Shown one piece after another: positions 55,007-64,000 of a DNA stretch of 64,000 bases. Position 1 is the first letter of the stretch, and each line of letters opens with the position of its first letter. The stretch lies in NCBI GenBank assembly GCA_938092135.1, contig CALLJL010000008.1:128019-192018 (forward strand), given 5' to 3'. The stretch comes from an uncultured bacterium. Lineage in GTDB: Bacteria > Acidobacteriota > Aminicenantia > Aminicenantales > CALLJL01. The notes under the pieces were generated by a model that had not been told where the DNA came from, searched no databases, and saw nothing but the letters and a program-made list of their open reading frames with translations. The position numbers and the translations under genes are program-made.

Positions 55007-57888
55007 AAATTAGACTTTTAGCCCCCGAAACCAATTTAATTGAGGTTATCGCTAGGGAAATTCTAGCTTTTGCTCCCGATTTGACTTCCCTAACCATTGT
55101 TTTCCCTGAAAAAAGACCCAATTATTATCTGAGGAAACTTCTGGCTGAAAAAATTGGTCAGGGCTTTCTTCCACCACGTTCCTTTTCCCTTGATGATTTT
55201 ATTGACCATATTTATAGTGAAAAGCTTCTTCGCCGGGATAAAAAACTCATTCCCCTTGAGGCCATCGGTTTACTCTATGAGATTCATCAACAAAGTCCAG
55301 CCCCGCTCGGCGGAGAGGCTTTCCTCAGTTTTGACTGTTTCTTTCCTCTCGGCTTGAAGTTATATCGAGACCTCGAGGAACTCAAACATGGTCAACTTAA
55401 AGCGGAAGATTTAAGACAGGTCGAGGCATTAATCCAGTTAAATTTACCTGAGGAAACCGCCAGCCGACTTCAGAATCTTTCTTATTTATATGAAAATTTC
55501 TATAAAGAAGTTGACCGCCAAGGCTTTTCAACCCCTGCTTCTCGTCTTGATTTCATTTTAAAAAATTTCTCAGCGCATCTTTTCCCTGAAAAAAGGATTA
55601 TCTTGGCTGGCTTTTTTTCATTAACCCGAAGCGAAGCCGAGCTTATTAGGAAATTGCTTTCCTTACCCCAGACAGAGCTTTATGTCATGGTTGCCCGCGG
55701 CCTCGAATATCTTGAAAAAATTCTTGGCGTACCATTAAAAAAAGATGATCTATATCCAGACTTTAATGAAGAGCAGATCAAGGCGGAATTTAAATTTTTC
55801 ATGGCCCCTGACGTTCATGGTGAAATTTTGGCCCTTAATCGAGAAATAGAAGAAAAAATAAAAAATTACCATGACCTCAACGAAAAACAGGTTATAGTTT
55901 TGCCAGCGGCGGAAACTCTCTTTCTCCTTTACCATCAGACTCTGAGTTCGATTCCAGCTGAAAGGTTCAATATTTCCCTCGGATTTCCCCTATCAAGAAC
56001 ACCCCTTTACAGTTTTTTTGATTGCCTTTTTACCCTGATTCAAACGAAGGACGAGGAAAATCGCTTCTATTTGCCTGAATATCTGCGTTTCGTCCTTCAT
56101 CCCTATACCAAAAACATTTATTTTCCTACCTTCCCCCGCCGTTCAGATTTCACCAGATTTCTCTTTCATTTAATTGAAGAAACTTTTTCTCGTGAAAGGG
56201 GAAGTCTTTTCTGGTCACTTGAAGAAATAGAAAAAAATCCTGAACTTGAAAGAGCGCTCACTGAGTATGTGGCCAATGATCCAGAAGCGCCGGAAGTGAA
56301 AATTTTCCTTAATCATCTTCACCAGATCCACGAACAAACGATCTGTCCTTTCCTGGAAATAAACAACCTGGGAGATTTTGCCCATAAAATAATCTCGGTC
56401 GCCGAATATCTGGCTCAAAAATCCACGGCCAGTCTCCATATCTTTTTTGAGCCCTATTTTCAGGCTTTTGTTGACCTTTTTGAAGCCGTGGAGAAATCGA
56501 TTACTCGTTTACTTCGCTTTGACTTTATTTCAAGCTATTTCAATTTTTTTCGCAAAATAATAACTGAAGCCACCGTGCCTTTTCCCGGCACTCCCCTTCG
56601 TGGTCTTCAAATTTTAGGTTTTTGGGAAACCCGTTGTTTGCCCTTTGAAGAAGTCTATATGCTTGATATGAATGAAGAGGTCATTCCCGCCTCTAGCAAG
56701 ATTGATTCAATTCTTCCCTATTCGGTTAGAAAAGCCTTAGGTCTTCCCACCTATGAGGATATCGAAAAAAGGGTAGAATATTATTTTGATCTTTTGATAA
56801 GAACAGCTAAGAAAGTTTGCTTTTATTTCATTGAAAATAGCCAAAAAGAAAAAAGCCGGCTCGTCGAAAGACTCATCTGGGAAAAACAGAGAAGGGAAAA
56901 TCAACCTGATCCTTTTTCTTTAATTCAGAGTGTGCGCTATCAGGTAGCTCTTAGTTCCCCTCCACCAAGATCTATCTTCAAAAGCGAGGCCATTCTGAAA
57001 GTCCTGATTAATTTCCCCTTTTCTGCCTCCGCCCTGGATAATTATCTTCAATGCCCTCTTAAATTTTACTATGGCTCGCTTTTGAAATTGGAAGAAAAAG
57101 AGGAATTGGCCGAACCGGTGGAAAAGAAAACCATTGGTACGCTTGTCCATCGCATTCTCGAAGAATATTTCAAGCCCTGGAAAGGAAGAAATTTCAAACC
57201 TGATTTCTTGACTGAAGACAAACTTAAGAAGGTTATAGAAAAAGAGTTCTTAACAGCCTTTGGTCAGAATCTGAGAGGAAGCGCCTATCTTATCCGAAAA
57301 CAAGTAGAAAGCCATCTTCTCGATTTTCTTCGCTATTATCAACTTCCCATAATCAGAGAATATTCTCAAGAAAAAAAGCCCTATCTTTTAATTGATCTGG
57401 AAAGACGGGTCGAAGGGAAAATGGAAATAGATGGCTTTAATTTCAATTTATCAATTAAAATTGATCGCGTGGAAAAAAGGGATGAGGATATTTTTATAAT
57501 TGATTACAAAACTTCAGCTCAAGAAAAAAACTTTAAGATTGATTGGAAAAAACTTGATCTGAGTTCGAGGAATTCTTGGGCAGAAGCAATCAGAAGTTTA
57601 CAGTTGCCCTTTTATACCTTTGTCTGGTCCAGCCAGCTTAATTATAAACCAGAAGAAATTAAGGCAATTGTTTTATTGCTCGGCAAGAATATAATTGACC
57701 GGAAGGGAATAGAGTATTACCCCTTTGAGAAGGATGAAAAGAGTCGAAAGGAGCAATTGGCCTTGATTTTTAATATAATCAAAAGCCTTCTGTTGGAAAT
57801 AATTAATCCCGAAATCCCTTTTTCAAGTGATTTTAAGGGGGAGGAAAGCTGTGTTTATTGCCCTTACTCCTCCCTTTGTGGCCAGTAA
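55003..57888 (+). CDS. addB: AddB-like subunit with PD-(D/E)XK nuclease and Fe-S cysteines
   Basis: About 961 aa. The N-terminal helicase-like part (TIVFPEKRPNYYLRKLLAEKI) has no Walker A GKT, so it should not hydrolyse ATP, as in several non-Firmicute AddB relatives. The C-terminal nuclease has TLVHRILEEYF and FIIDYKTSA. Cys residues in LQCPLKFYY and the terminal ESCVYCPYSSLC (C-x2-C-x5-C) fit the AddB four-Cys iron-sulfur cluster. I start at ATG 55003, overlapping the addA stop as ATGA with AAGGTGG just before, rather than at a TTG 15 nt upstream. Confidence 0.88.
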   Translation: MKIRLLAPETNLIEVIAREILAFAPDLTSLTIVFPEKRPNYYLRKLLAEKIGQGFLPPRSFSLDDFIDHIYSEKLLRRDKKLIPLEAIGLLYEIHQQSPAPLGGEAFLSFDCFFPLGLKLYRDLEELKHGQLKAEDLRQVEALIQLNLPEETASRLQNLSYLYENFYKEVDRQGFSTPASRLDFILKNFSAHLFPEKRIILAGFFSLTRSEAELIRKLLSLPQTELYVMVARGLEYLEKILGVPLKKDDLYPDFNEEQIKAEFKFFMAPDVHGEILALNREIEEKIKNYHDLNEKQVIVLPAAETLFLLYHQTLSSIPAERFNISLGFPLSRTPLYSFFDCLFTLIQTKDEENRFYLPEYLRFVLHPYTKNIYFPTFPRRSDFTRFLFHLIEETFSRERGSLFWSLEEIEKNPELERALTEYVANDPEAPEVKIFLNHLHQIHEQTICPFLEINNLGDFAHKIISVAEYLAQKSTASLHIFFEPYFQAFVDLFEAVEKSITRLLRFDFISSYFNFFRKIITEATVPFPGTPLRGLQILGFWETRCLPFEEVYMLDMNEEVIPASSKIDSILPYSVRKALGLPTYEDIEKRVEYYFDLLIRTAKKVCFYFIENSQKEKSRLVERLIWEKQRRENQPDPFSLIQSVRYQVALSSPPPRSIFKSEAILKVLINFPFSASALDNYLQCPLKFYYGSLLKLEEKEELAEPVEKKTIGTLVHRILEEYFKPWKGRNFKPDFLTEDKLKKVIEKEFLTAFGQNLRGSAYLIRKQVESHLLDFLRYYQLPIIREYSQEKKPYLLIDLERRVEGKMEIDGFNFNLSIKIDRVEKRDEDIFIIDYKTSAQEKNFKIDWKKLDLSSRNSWAEAIRSLQLPFYTFVWSSQLNYKPEEIKAIVLLLGKNIIDRKGIEYYPFEKDEKSRKEQLALIFNIIKSLLLEIINPEIPFSSDFKGEESCVYCPYSSLCGQ

Positions 57889-58362
57889 GCTAAGAATAAT
57901 TCTGGAGCAAATTAAATTCATAAAAAATTTTCACAGAATTACCATCCGTCCAGATCCAAAATTGATGACTGGAAATTAAGGATATATTATTGAACATTCA
58001 AAATTTAAATAAGATTCGATATCCAATCAAGAAATTTAAAATTTTAGATTTAAGCTAGAGGAATTATAACATAATCTAAGATCTCAAATATTGAACGATT
58101 TAAACCAGCAATTAAAAAGCAAGATTAAATTTAAGATCAATTTCATGAGATAATTTTATTTAAATTAAAACTATTAATAAAGGGAGTTTATTCAAATAGA
58201 TAAAATGAATACCAAGAAACAAACCTAACCCGGAAACGGAGATAATTTACCCAGTTCTCAACAAAAGGATAAATTTTATTAAAAATAATTGGAAATAAAT
58301 AAAAAAAATGTTATCATTTATTCTCAAGATGTTTCTTTTCAAAGACTAAGGAGGGAGGCATA
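57889..58362. other. Intergenic, AT-rich, promoter of cytochrome operon at right end
   Basis: No gene seen. The last 80 bp hold a candidate promoter for the cytochrome gene, listed separately. Confidence 0.5.
58289..58317 (+). promoter_or_regulatory. Candidate promoter of the cytochrome/porin operon
   Basis: TTGGAA (58289-58294, 4 of 6) and TATCAT (58312-58317, 5 of 6) are separated by 17 bp and lie about 45 nt before the ATG at 58363. Pattern match only. Confidence 0.4.
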
Positions 58363-59718
58363 ATGTTTATAAAATATTATTATTTGATTCCGGTTTTGGC
58401 TCTTGCCCTTTTATCAGCCTTTCTTTTTGACCAGAAACCTGCTGGCGATAAGGCCCTGGGGACGAGAAAATACGATGATTTTCAGCCCCCCAAATTATGT
58501 TCTTCCTGCCATCAGGACATTTATCAGCAATGGACTCAGGCGATGATGTCTCAAGCCTATACTCATCACTGGGATGAAATTGAATATTTTAAGCTGGCTG
58601 TTCCTCACGCCGAAAAGGATCCCGTTGTAGCTGGCGTTAAGGCTGGGTGCAATGGCTGCCATGCTCCTTTAGCCTTTCTGGCTGGCGATATTCCTCCACC
58701 ACCTCCAGCCAAGATGAGCCGGGCCAACGAATCAGTTTCCTGTGATTTGTGCCACACTATTGTCGGCTTTGAAGGTGATGTGCCCTACAATTTTAATTGG
58801 ATTGTTGAGCCCGGTCGCAAAAAACAGGGATCGAGGGGAGCCAAAAGTTCTCCTGAGCATGATTTAGTTAAATCTGATTTTCTGGCGACGGCTGAATTTT
58901 GTGGCACCTGCCATAATGAGAAAAGTCCCTATGGAGTCTGGGTCAAGGCGACTCATCTTGAATGGAAAGAAGGCCCCTATGCCCGACAGGGTGTCCGCTG
59001 TCATGATTGTCATATGACTTATGCTGAAGGCAAAAGTGCGATTATGGGAGCAACTTACCCCGATGTCCGCCAGCATCTTTTTCATGGCGCCCATGATCCG
59101 GGAAAGGTCAGGGGAACAATTGAACTTAGAATTCATCCCAATGTCCGCGAAGCTGAGCCTGGCGAAACCATTAAATTAACCCTTGTCCTTTTTAATCAAA
59201 AGACCGGCCATGCTTTCCCCACGGGTTCAGTAGAAGATCGATTGGTTTGGCTCCATGTTGAGGCTATTGATTCCAAAGGAAATAGGTATCATCTCCCTGT
59301 AGACAAAAAGGGTTTCCCTGGTGAGGAATATACCATTGCCTCCGATGAGCTGGCCTATCAGGATATGGGAATCGCTCTGGGTGATCCCAATTTTCCTGGC
59401 CTGCCAAGGGATGGAGTTCCCAAAGGCGATCGGATATATCGTCAGGCCTATCTTGACCCTCAGGGAAGAATGACCATTCAGCAATGGAATACCAAATCCT
59501 TCGGCGTTGATTATCGTTTAGGGCCAAGACAAAGTTTAATTGAAACTTTCACCTTCACTATTCCAGCAAATTGTCCGCCTGGGCCCTTAAGGGTCAGGGC
59601 TGTTTTAAATTACCAGAAATTGGTCAAGCCGGTGGCCGACTTTCTTGGCGTTCCAGCCGAGGAAAGCGAAATAATCATAGTTAACGACCATGAAACGGTA
59701 ATCACCATTCTTCCATAA
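58363..59718 (+). CDS. Exported pentaheme c-type cytochrome (cytochrome c554-like region)
   Basis: A 451-aa protein with an N-terminal signal or anchor (5-22). Five CxxCH heme sites lie at Cys46 (CSSCH), Cys96 (CNGCH), Cys127 (CDLCH), Cys180 (CGTCH) and Cys213 (CHDCH), all in the first half, with extra His residues for axial ligation. The spacing resembles the cytochrome c554/multiheme group. The second half (about 235-451) is a beta-rich, heme-free domain (RIHPNVREAEPGETIKLTLVLF, TGHAFPTGSVEDRLVW). It should carry electrons in the periplasm. GGAGGGAGG precedes the ATG. The porin-fused cytochrome starts 38 bp later. Confidence 0.9.
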   Translation: MFIKYYYLIPVLALALLSAFLFDQKPAGDKALGTRKYDDFQPPKLCSSCHQDIYQQWTQAMMSQAYTHHWDEIEYFKLAVPHAEKDPVVAGVKAGCNGCHAPLAFLAGDIPPPPPAKMSRANESVSCDLCHTIVGFEGDVPYNFNWIVEPGRKKQGSRGAKSSPEHDLVKSDFLATAEFCGTCHNEKSPYGVWVKATHLEWKEGPYARQGVRCHDCHMTYAEGKSAIMGATYPDVRQHLFHGAHDPGKVRGTIELRIHPNVREAEPGETIKLTLVLFNQKTGHAFPTGSVEDRLVWLHVEAIDSKGNRYHLPVDKKGFPGEEYTIASDELAYQDMGIALGDPNFPGLPRDGVPKGDRIYRQAYLDPQGRMTIQQWNTKSFGVDYRLGPRQSLIETFTFTIPANCPPGPLRVRAVLNYQKLVKPVADFLGVPAEESEIIIVNDHETVITILP

Positions 59719-59756
59719 AGAAGAAAACTAAGACTAAAAAAGCAGGAGAGATAAAA

Positions 59757-60935
59757 ATGAGATATAAAGGAAAATGGATTTTTCTTGGATTTTCGCTCGC
59801 TCTTTTCTTTATTGTTGTCGGGGAAGCAATGGCCATACCTGCTTTTGCCCGCCGCTATAGTTTCAGCTGCAAAACCTGCCACGCCCCCTTCCCCAGGCTA
59901 AAAGATTATGGAACAGAATTTATGGACAATGGTTATAAAGTTAAAGACAAGGAGACACCCCGGTATTTTATCGATTCTGGAGACAGCTTTTTATCCTTGC
60001 TCAGAGAAATTCCGATAGCTCTTCGCGTCAATACTTTTGTTACTTACAACAATTCAGCGACCAAAAAGCTTGATTTCAGCACCCCCTATCTTATCAAACT
60101 GCTTTCCGGTGGAGAAATCAGTAAACATATTTCATATTATTTATATTTTTTCTTTTCAGAAAGAGGCGAGGTGGCTGGCCTCGAGGATGCCTTTCTTATG
60201 TTTGATAATATTTTTAATTCTGGTTTTGATTTCTTCATCGGCCAGTTTCAGGTCTCAGATCCTCTATTTAAACGGGAGATTCGCCTAACGCTGGAGGATT
60301 ATCTTATTTATAAAACGAAACCAGGAAAATCAAAAATTGACCTGACCTATGATCGGGGAATTATGATGGCAAAGGGATTTTCTTCTGGAACTGATCTTGT
60401 TCTGGAAGTGGTTAATGGCAGCGGCATCGGTGAGGCTAATATCTTTCGCAATTACGATTCAGACAAATATAAAAATCTTCTTTTCCGTCTTTCTCAAGAT
60501 TTGGGAACTCAATTTCGTCTTGGGGCCGTAACCTATCTTGGAAAAGAAGGAGAAGGAGAAAGTGCCAATAGCCTGTGGATGTTAGGGTTTGATGGGACAG
60601 TGACCCGACCTCTCCTTGAACTCAATTTCCAGTTCATTCTGCGCCATGATTCTAATCCCTATTTATTGCCTTATGAAAAAAAGCAGGTTAGGACCAAGGG
60701 TGGCTTTGCTGAGCTAATTTATCTTCCTCGAGGGGATGAAAGCCGCTGGTATGGCACTGGCCTTTTTAACTGGGTGGATTCAGAACAGAATGACCTCGAT
60801 TATTTGACCCTGACAATTCATGGGGGCCGGCTGCTTTCAAGAAATGTCAGACTGACCGCTGAAGCCACCTACCTTTTCCGTTCGCTCTACGGCCGTCATC
60901 TAAAGTTCAGCCTTGGACTAGTCACAGCTTATTAA
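59757..60935 (+). CDS. Outer-membrane porin with N-terminal c-type heme site
   Basis: A 392-aa protein: signal peptide to about residue 26 (EAMA), a single heme motif CKTCH (38-42) in FARRYSFSCKTCHAPFPRLK, then a beta-barrel of about 350 residues with alternating strands. The heme site is followed by YGTEFMDNGYKV, a context I know from cytochrome-type porins in Gram-negative bacteria. It would place one heme at the mouth of an outer-membrane barrel, able to take electrons from the pentaheme cytochrome encoded just upstream. AGCAGGAGA precedes the ATG. The C-terminus ends in TAY, not the usual Phe, but an aromatic is present. Confidence 0.85.
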   Translation: MRYKGKWIFLGFSLALFFIVVGEAMAIPAFARRYSFSCKTCHAPFPRLKDYGTEFMDNGYKVKDKETPRYFIDSGDSFLSLLREIPIALRVNTFVTYNNSATKKLDFSTPYLIKLLSGGEISKHISYYLYFFFSERGEVAGLEDAFLMFDNIFNSGFDFFIGQFQVSDPLFKREIRLTLEDYLIYKTKPGKSKIDLTYDRGIMMAKGFSSGTDLVLEVVNGSGIGEANIFRNYDSDKYKNLLFRLSQDLGTQFRLGAVTYLGKEGEGESANSLWMLGFDGTVTRPLLELNFQFILRHDSNPYLLPYEKKQVRTKGGFAELIYLPRGDESRWYGTGLFNWVDSEQNDLDYLTLTIHGGRLLSRNVRLTAEATYLFRSLYGRHLKFSLGLVTAY

Positions 60936-61161
60936 ATCGGAAATTTAATAATTATGAACATAAGAGTAAAGGAGTCTTCTTGAATAGCTTGATTTAAAGG
61001 AAAATAATTTCTGAGTCAAGTTATTTATCTCGGTAATTCAATTTAGCCTGAATCATTAAAAGCTTCTTAGTTGGAAAAGGAGAAGAGGAAAAGAAAGAGG
61101 AATAAGAAGGAAGGGAAAAAAATAGATAAATTTAAGGGCTCAATCGCTGAGGGTTCTATGG

Positions 61162-62181
61162 TTATGATAGCCCCAATTTCTGCTGGAGCCACTGCCACTC
61201 AATTTCAACTTCCGAGATAAGACTCAGCAGGGCTTCGCGAAGAGGCCGGACCTTGGAAACAAGGCCCACGCTTTGACCTGCCATTACTGAACCAGTTTCT
61301 ACGTCTCCTTCTTCTACTGCTCTTCGTAAGGCGCCAACCCAGAAATTCTCCACAAGAGCTTGAGCTTCTTCATGGCTTATTTCCTTTCTTTTTCTTTTTT
61401 GAATGAGTTCAATCTGCAGGTCAGTAAAGATTTCGAGACCTCTATTGCGCAAGGCCCGGACCGAAATGACCTTTAATTCTGATCCAACTTGAGGAGTAGC
61501 AACCGCATCCTTTGCTTGAGCTCGACAAAGGGCCTCCTTAAAACGAGGATGAGCTCTTGATTCTTCAGTCACAGCAAAATAGGTTCCTAGCTGAACGCCG
61601 GCAGCTCCCATTAAAAGAAAATAAAGAATTAATCTTCCGCTGGCAATACCGCCAGCGACGAAAATCGGTACTTCTCTAAACTGGAAAAGAACTTGTTGAA
61701 TGAGAATCGTCAATGATACGTGACCAATATGGCCTCCAGCCTCACTCCCTTCGAGAATCAAAGCGTCAACGCCGTTGTCAATCAGGCGCCGGGCCATAGC
61801 TTCCGTTGGGGCAAAAGCCATTACTTTCGCCCCGCTTTGCCGGGTAAGGTTAATTTCGGCCTGACGAGGATATCCACCGGCAAAAACGATAAACGGAACG
61901 GCCAGTTCACAGGCAAGGTCAAGGTGGTAGAGATAATTAGGGGCGATAGTGATTAAGTTCACCGCAAAAGGACTTGAAGTAAGCATTTTGGTCCTTAAAA
62001 TTTCTGATTTTAATTTCTCTGGCTCCATATTACCGGCCGCCAGACAAGCAAAGGCACCGGCCTGACTGACCTTGGCCACAAAAGAACTATCGGATATCCA
62101 CGTCATCGCCCCAGCAATAATAGGATATTGAACTCCCAGGAACTCGCGGCCTCTTCTCCATAAATCATCTAAGGTTATCAT
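61162..62181 (-). CDS. Nitronate monooxygenase/FabK-like FMN-dependent TIM-barrel enzyme
   Basis: A 339-aa flavoprotein of the 2-nitropropane dioxygenase family. YPIIAGAMTWISDSSFVAKVSQAGA is the N-terminal loop; EGSEAGGHIGH (about 143-153), PIFVAGGIASGRL and GAAGVQLGT are the FMN-phosphate and active-site segments. Members oxidise alkyl nitronates, and related FabK reduces enoyl-ACP; GGHIG is shared by both. No fatty-acid gene is next to it, so I leave the choice open. AAAGGAGG precedes the ATG. It stands alone on the minus strand. Confidence 0.85.
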   Translation of the reverse strand: MITLDDLWRRGREFLGVQYPIIAGAMTWISDSSFVAKVSQAGAFACLAAGNMEPEKLKSEILRTKMLTSSPFAVNLITIAPNYLYHLDLACELAVPFIVFAGGYPRQAEINLTRQSGAKVMAFAPTEAMARRLIDNGVDALILEGSEAGGHIGHVSLTILIQQVLFQFREVPIFVAGGIASGRLILYFLLMGAAGVQLGTYFAVTEESRAHPRFKEALCRAQAKDAVATPQVGSELKVISVRALRNRGLEIFTDLQIELIQKRKRKEISHEEAQALVENFWVGALRRAVEEGDVETGSVMAGQSVGLVSKVRPLREALLSLISEVEIEWQWLQQKLGLS

Positions 62182-62749
62182 TCGCTCCTCCTTTCAAAAT
62201 GTAAAAACGGTGACATCTATGTTGCAACAGAGATTAAACATGGTTGAATTTAAGCCATTTTAAATTTTCGAATAGAGAAATAAAATATTTTTGAGTATGA
62301 AAAGGTTCAACGACATAGAAAAGGAGGTTGATAAGGTATTTCTCATTACTTACTGCCAAGAACATTTTTCAAAGGGAAAATAGATATTGGTATCAATTTA
62401 ATCTCCTTTTTTAGATTAAGAAAATGAAAAAAAATCTAGCCATAGATCAATTTAATTATTTGATAATAATCTTCTTTAAAAATAAAGGCTAGATCTTTGA
62501 GCCAAGTCAAAAATCAGTCTTCAACTCTAATTGAGTTGATAAATTCACAAATTTTAAAGGAAATAATAGAAGATAATAAAATTGTCGCCACCAAAAGCCT
62601 CAGGCTCCATCAGCTGCTCCTTAAAAATCTGTAACCTCGAAACTCACAAATTAAAATAACTAGGAAGAAAATGTAATTTTATTTTAGGATTTTCTATATT
62701 TTCTGTTTAATGAAAAGTGATGTAAATCAAAAATGTTTGTGTCCCCATT
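62182..62749. other. 568-bp intergenic region, no recognisable gene; repeat copy at right end
   Basis: AT-rich. A stretch of about 45 open codons near 62490-62630 (plus strand) is protein-like but has no start codon. The right end holds copy 2 of the 20-bp repeat. Confidence 0.45.
62729..62748 (+). repeat. Copy 2 of the exact 20-bp repeat
   Basis: AAAAATGTTTGTGTCCCCAT, identical to 13541-13560, ends one base before the stop codon of the GH127-like gene on the minus strand. Confidence 0.75.
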
Positions 62750-64000
62750 TTAGCGGAGCAGGCGCAGGGAAACGACGGGGGCAATTTCACTCCCTGGCTG
62801 GGCCTCAAAGCGCACCTTAATACTGGTTTTGCCTTGGAGGAGCTTTTCGGGGATTGAATACTCTTTTTCTATCAATCGGGGCGAAGGAACGCGATCAATT
62901 TTTTCTTCAGCTATCTTTTCGCCTTCAACAAAAAGATTAAATTTTGTCTCCCTTTGCCTGTCTTCTGAATAAAAGATGACAAGCAATGTTGCTTGAGTGA
63001 CGGATTGAGTCGGTATTTCCAGGGAAAACCAAGTGGAGCCCCGTCGGCTTGGCTGGCCAAGAACTCGTTGGACAGTAATATTTTCGCCGGCCTGGAAATT
63101 AAATTCTTTCTCCCTTTTGGGATCGCCAAGTTGAACCAAGCTTATAGTCCTCGCTTCAATCTGCTTCAATCTCTCCTTTTCAGCCCGATGCTTAGCCAGC
63201 CTCCTAGACCACTCATTATCATCAACGTAATCCCAATAAGCTGAGTAAGTCCGACGATGGAGACGGTAAAAGGGGACTAAATCAATTTCAATTATTTTCT
63301 CGGGTTCATCAAGATTTCGGCCTACTCCGATAATCCTGAAGTAACCAGGTTTATCAGCAATAGGCTTAACCCATTCGTTAACTGGCCGAGGCGAAGCCAC
63401 AAGTAGAGGCGGGACAGCGGAAGCAACAAGCGTTTTAGCCGTGGGCTGTTCTCCCTCCCCTCGACGGAACCTTTCCCTCTCCGGCCCAAGATCACCGGCC
63501 AGAACAAGAGGTCCCCACATGATGGCCGTGACGGTGGGATCATCTGGTGCTGGTTCAAGATAAAGAGATTTGGGTAGTTTCATTTCGATGGTATCGCCCG
63601 ACTTCCAAACTCTTTTTATTTCCACATAAGCGCTAACTTTTTTCTCCCGCTCTGAAAGAAAATATTGAGGGTTATCCACCTCGGGCAGATCTCCACGAAG
63701 GAAGTCAGTCACCTTAATCGGCTGGCCATTAATTCTGATCTCAAAACCTTTAGTTACCCACCAGGGTCGCCGCAAGGCAATAATAAATTCCAAGGGTTTT
63801 TTCAAGGTTAAAACAATTTTAACCATTTCACCTTCAGGAAAATCTGTTTCCATTTCGATATGAGTCTCCATCGTGTCCCAGTCAGCTTGAGAAGGAGCAT
63901 AGAAATTAACCCATAGTTTATTCTGGCTTTCATAATAAAGGCCAAGACCATGGAGAGCATGATTTTCCATGCCAGAGCCCACACAGCAGGTGAAACTGTG
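62750..64000 (-). CDS. GH127-like glycosidase (beta-L-arabinofuranosidase type), 5' end outside the window
   Basis: The frame is open to the window edge, so the first recognisable residues (HSFTCCVGSG) belong to a longer protein; the ATG-like GTG at 63982 is internal. The paired Cys (TCC) followed by GSGMENHALHGLGLYYE is the core of GH127, where one of the two Cys is the nucleophile and both bind zinc. The rest includes the beta-sandwich with WWVTKGFEIRINGQPIKV and IMWGPLVLAGDLGPE. A C-terminal domain of about 120 residues (from IEARTISLVQLGDP) is beta-rich. It should release beta-L-arabinose or related pentoses from plant or glycoprotein glycans. Its stop lies next to a 20-bp repeat. Confidence 0.85.
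   Translation of the reverse strand, partial: HSFTCCVGSGMENHALHGLGLYYESQNKLWVNFYAPSQADWDTMETHIEMETDFPEGEMVKIVLTLKKPLEFIIALRRPWWVTKGFEIRINGQPIKVTDFLRGDLPEVDNPQYFLSEREKKVSAYVEIKRVWKSGDTIEMKLPKSLYLEPAPDDPTVTAIMWGPLVLAGDLGPERERFRRGEGEQPTAKTLVASAVPPLLVASPRPVNEWVKPIADKPGYFRIIGVGRNLDEPEKIIEIDLVPFYRLHRRTYSAYWDYVDDNEWSRRLAKHRAEKERLKQIEARTISLVQLGDPKREKEFNFQAGENITVQRVLGQPSRRGSTWFSLEIPTQSVTQATLLVIFYSEDRQRETKFNLFVEGEKIAEEKIDRVPSPRLIEKEYSIPEKLLQGKTSIKVRFEAQPGSEIAPVVSLRLLR

Noticed and set aside
1-64000. tRNA, rRNA, CRISPR array or riboswitch
   Set aside because: I looked for T-arm words, repeat-spacer periodicity and known aptamer cores in the spacers and saw none convincing.

Overview
The window is about 40% GC by eye, and my gene calls cover roughly 86% of it. 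It reads as the chromosome of a Gram-negative heterotroph. I see a TonB-dependent receptor with a carboxypeptidase-regulatory-like N-terminal domain, outer-membrane barrels, lipoproteins, and an unusual number of exported peptidases (families C69, C45-like, M16 pair, transglutaminase-like, M6-like, S8, two S9, M81, M20). That mix, plus NatA/NatB-like export, Na+/solute symporters and a GH127-type glycosidase, resembles Candidatus Aminicenantes/Acidobacteriota-like uncultured bacteria. The placement is inference from gene content only; no rRNA or tRNA gene is visible.

Layout. 1-900: heavily decayed IS256-family transposase. 0.9-4.6 kb (minus): lipoprotein and TonB-dependent receptor. 5-12 kb: C69 dipeptidase (plus), then a minus-strand set with a transglutaminase-like protein and an M16 pair (one zinc-active, one without the zinc motif, start and stop overlapping). 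12.2-16 kb: trmJ and a HerA-like ATPase. 16.4-25.2 kb: M6-like protease, S9 peptidase, URO-D-like protein, S8 subtilase, small outer-membrane barrel. 25.3-27.3 kb: two-gene ABC exporter. 27.5-31.2 kb: double-SIS MurQ/GKRP-like protein and an Ntn-hydrolase. 31.2-34.8 kb: two divergent SSS symporters. 34.8-37 kb: era and a HGSNAT-like membrane acyltransferase. 37.2-43.3 kb: a surface-sugar cluster (GT2, cupin, GT-C with F5/8C domain, DegT aminotransferase, methyltransferase). 43.5-49.4 kb: S9 (DPP4-like), M81 and M20 hydrolases. 49.4-51.2 kb: GT2 membrane glycosyltransferase and a 107-aa lipoprotein. 51.4-57.9 kb: a broken gene, then an AddA/AddB-like pair. 58.3-60.9 kb: pentaheme cytochrome plus a cytochrome-porin fusion. 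61.2-64 kb: nitronate monooxygenase-like protein and the 3' part of a GH127-like gene that runs off the window.

How it fits together. The peptidases, symporters and receptor suggest a cell that takes apart peptides outside or in the periplasm and imports the products. The cytochrome/porin pair suggests that some respiratory electrons leave through the outer membrane. Several start sites were moved from the longest open frame to internal ATG or GTG codons that carry a clear Shine-Dalgarno sequence. The least ordinary items are the cytochrome-porin fusion operon, the double-SIS MurQ/GKRP-like protein that has lost one likely catalytic Glu, the GT-C/F5-8C fusion, two relic genes with in-frame stops, and an exact 20-bp repeat that sits at the start of one gene and directly after the stop of another 49 kb away.
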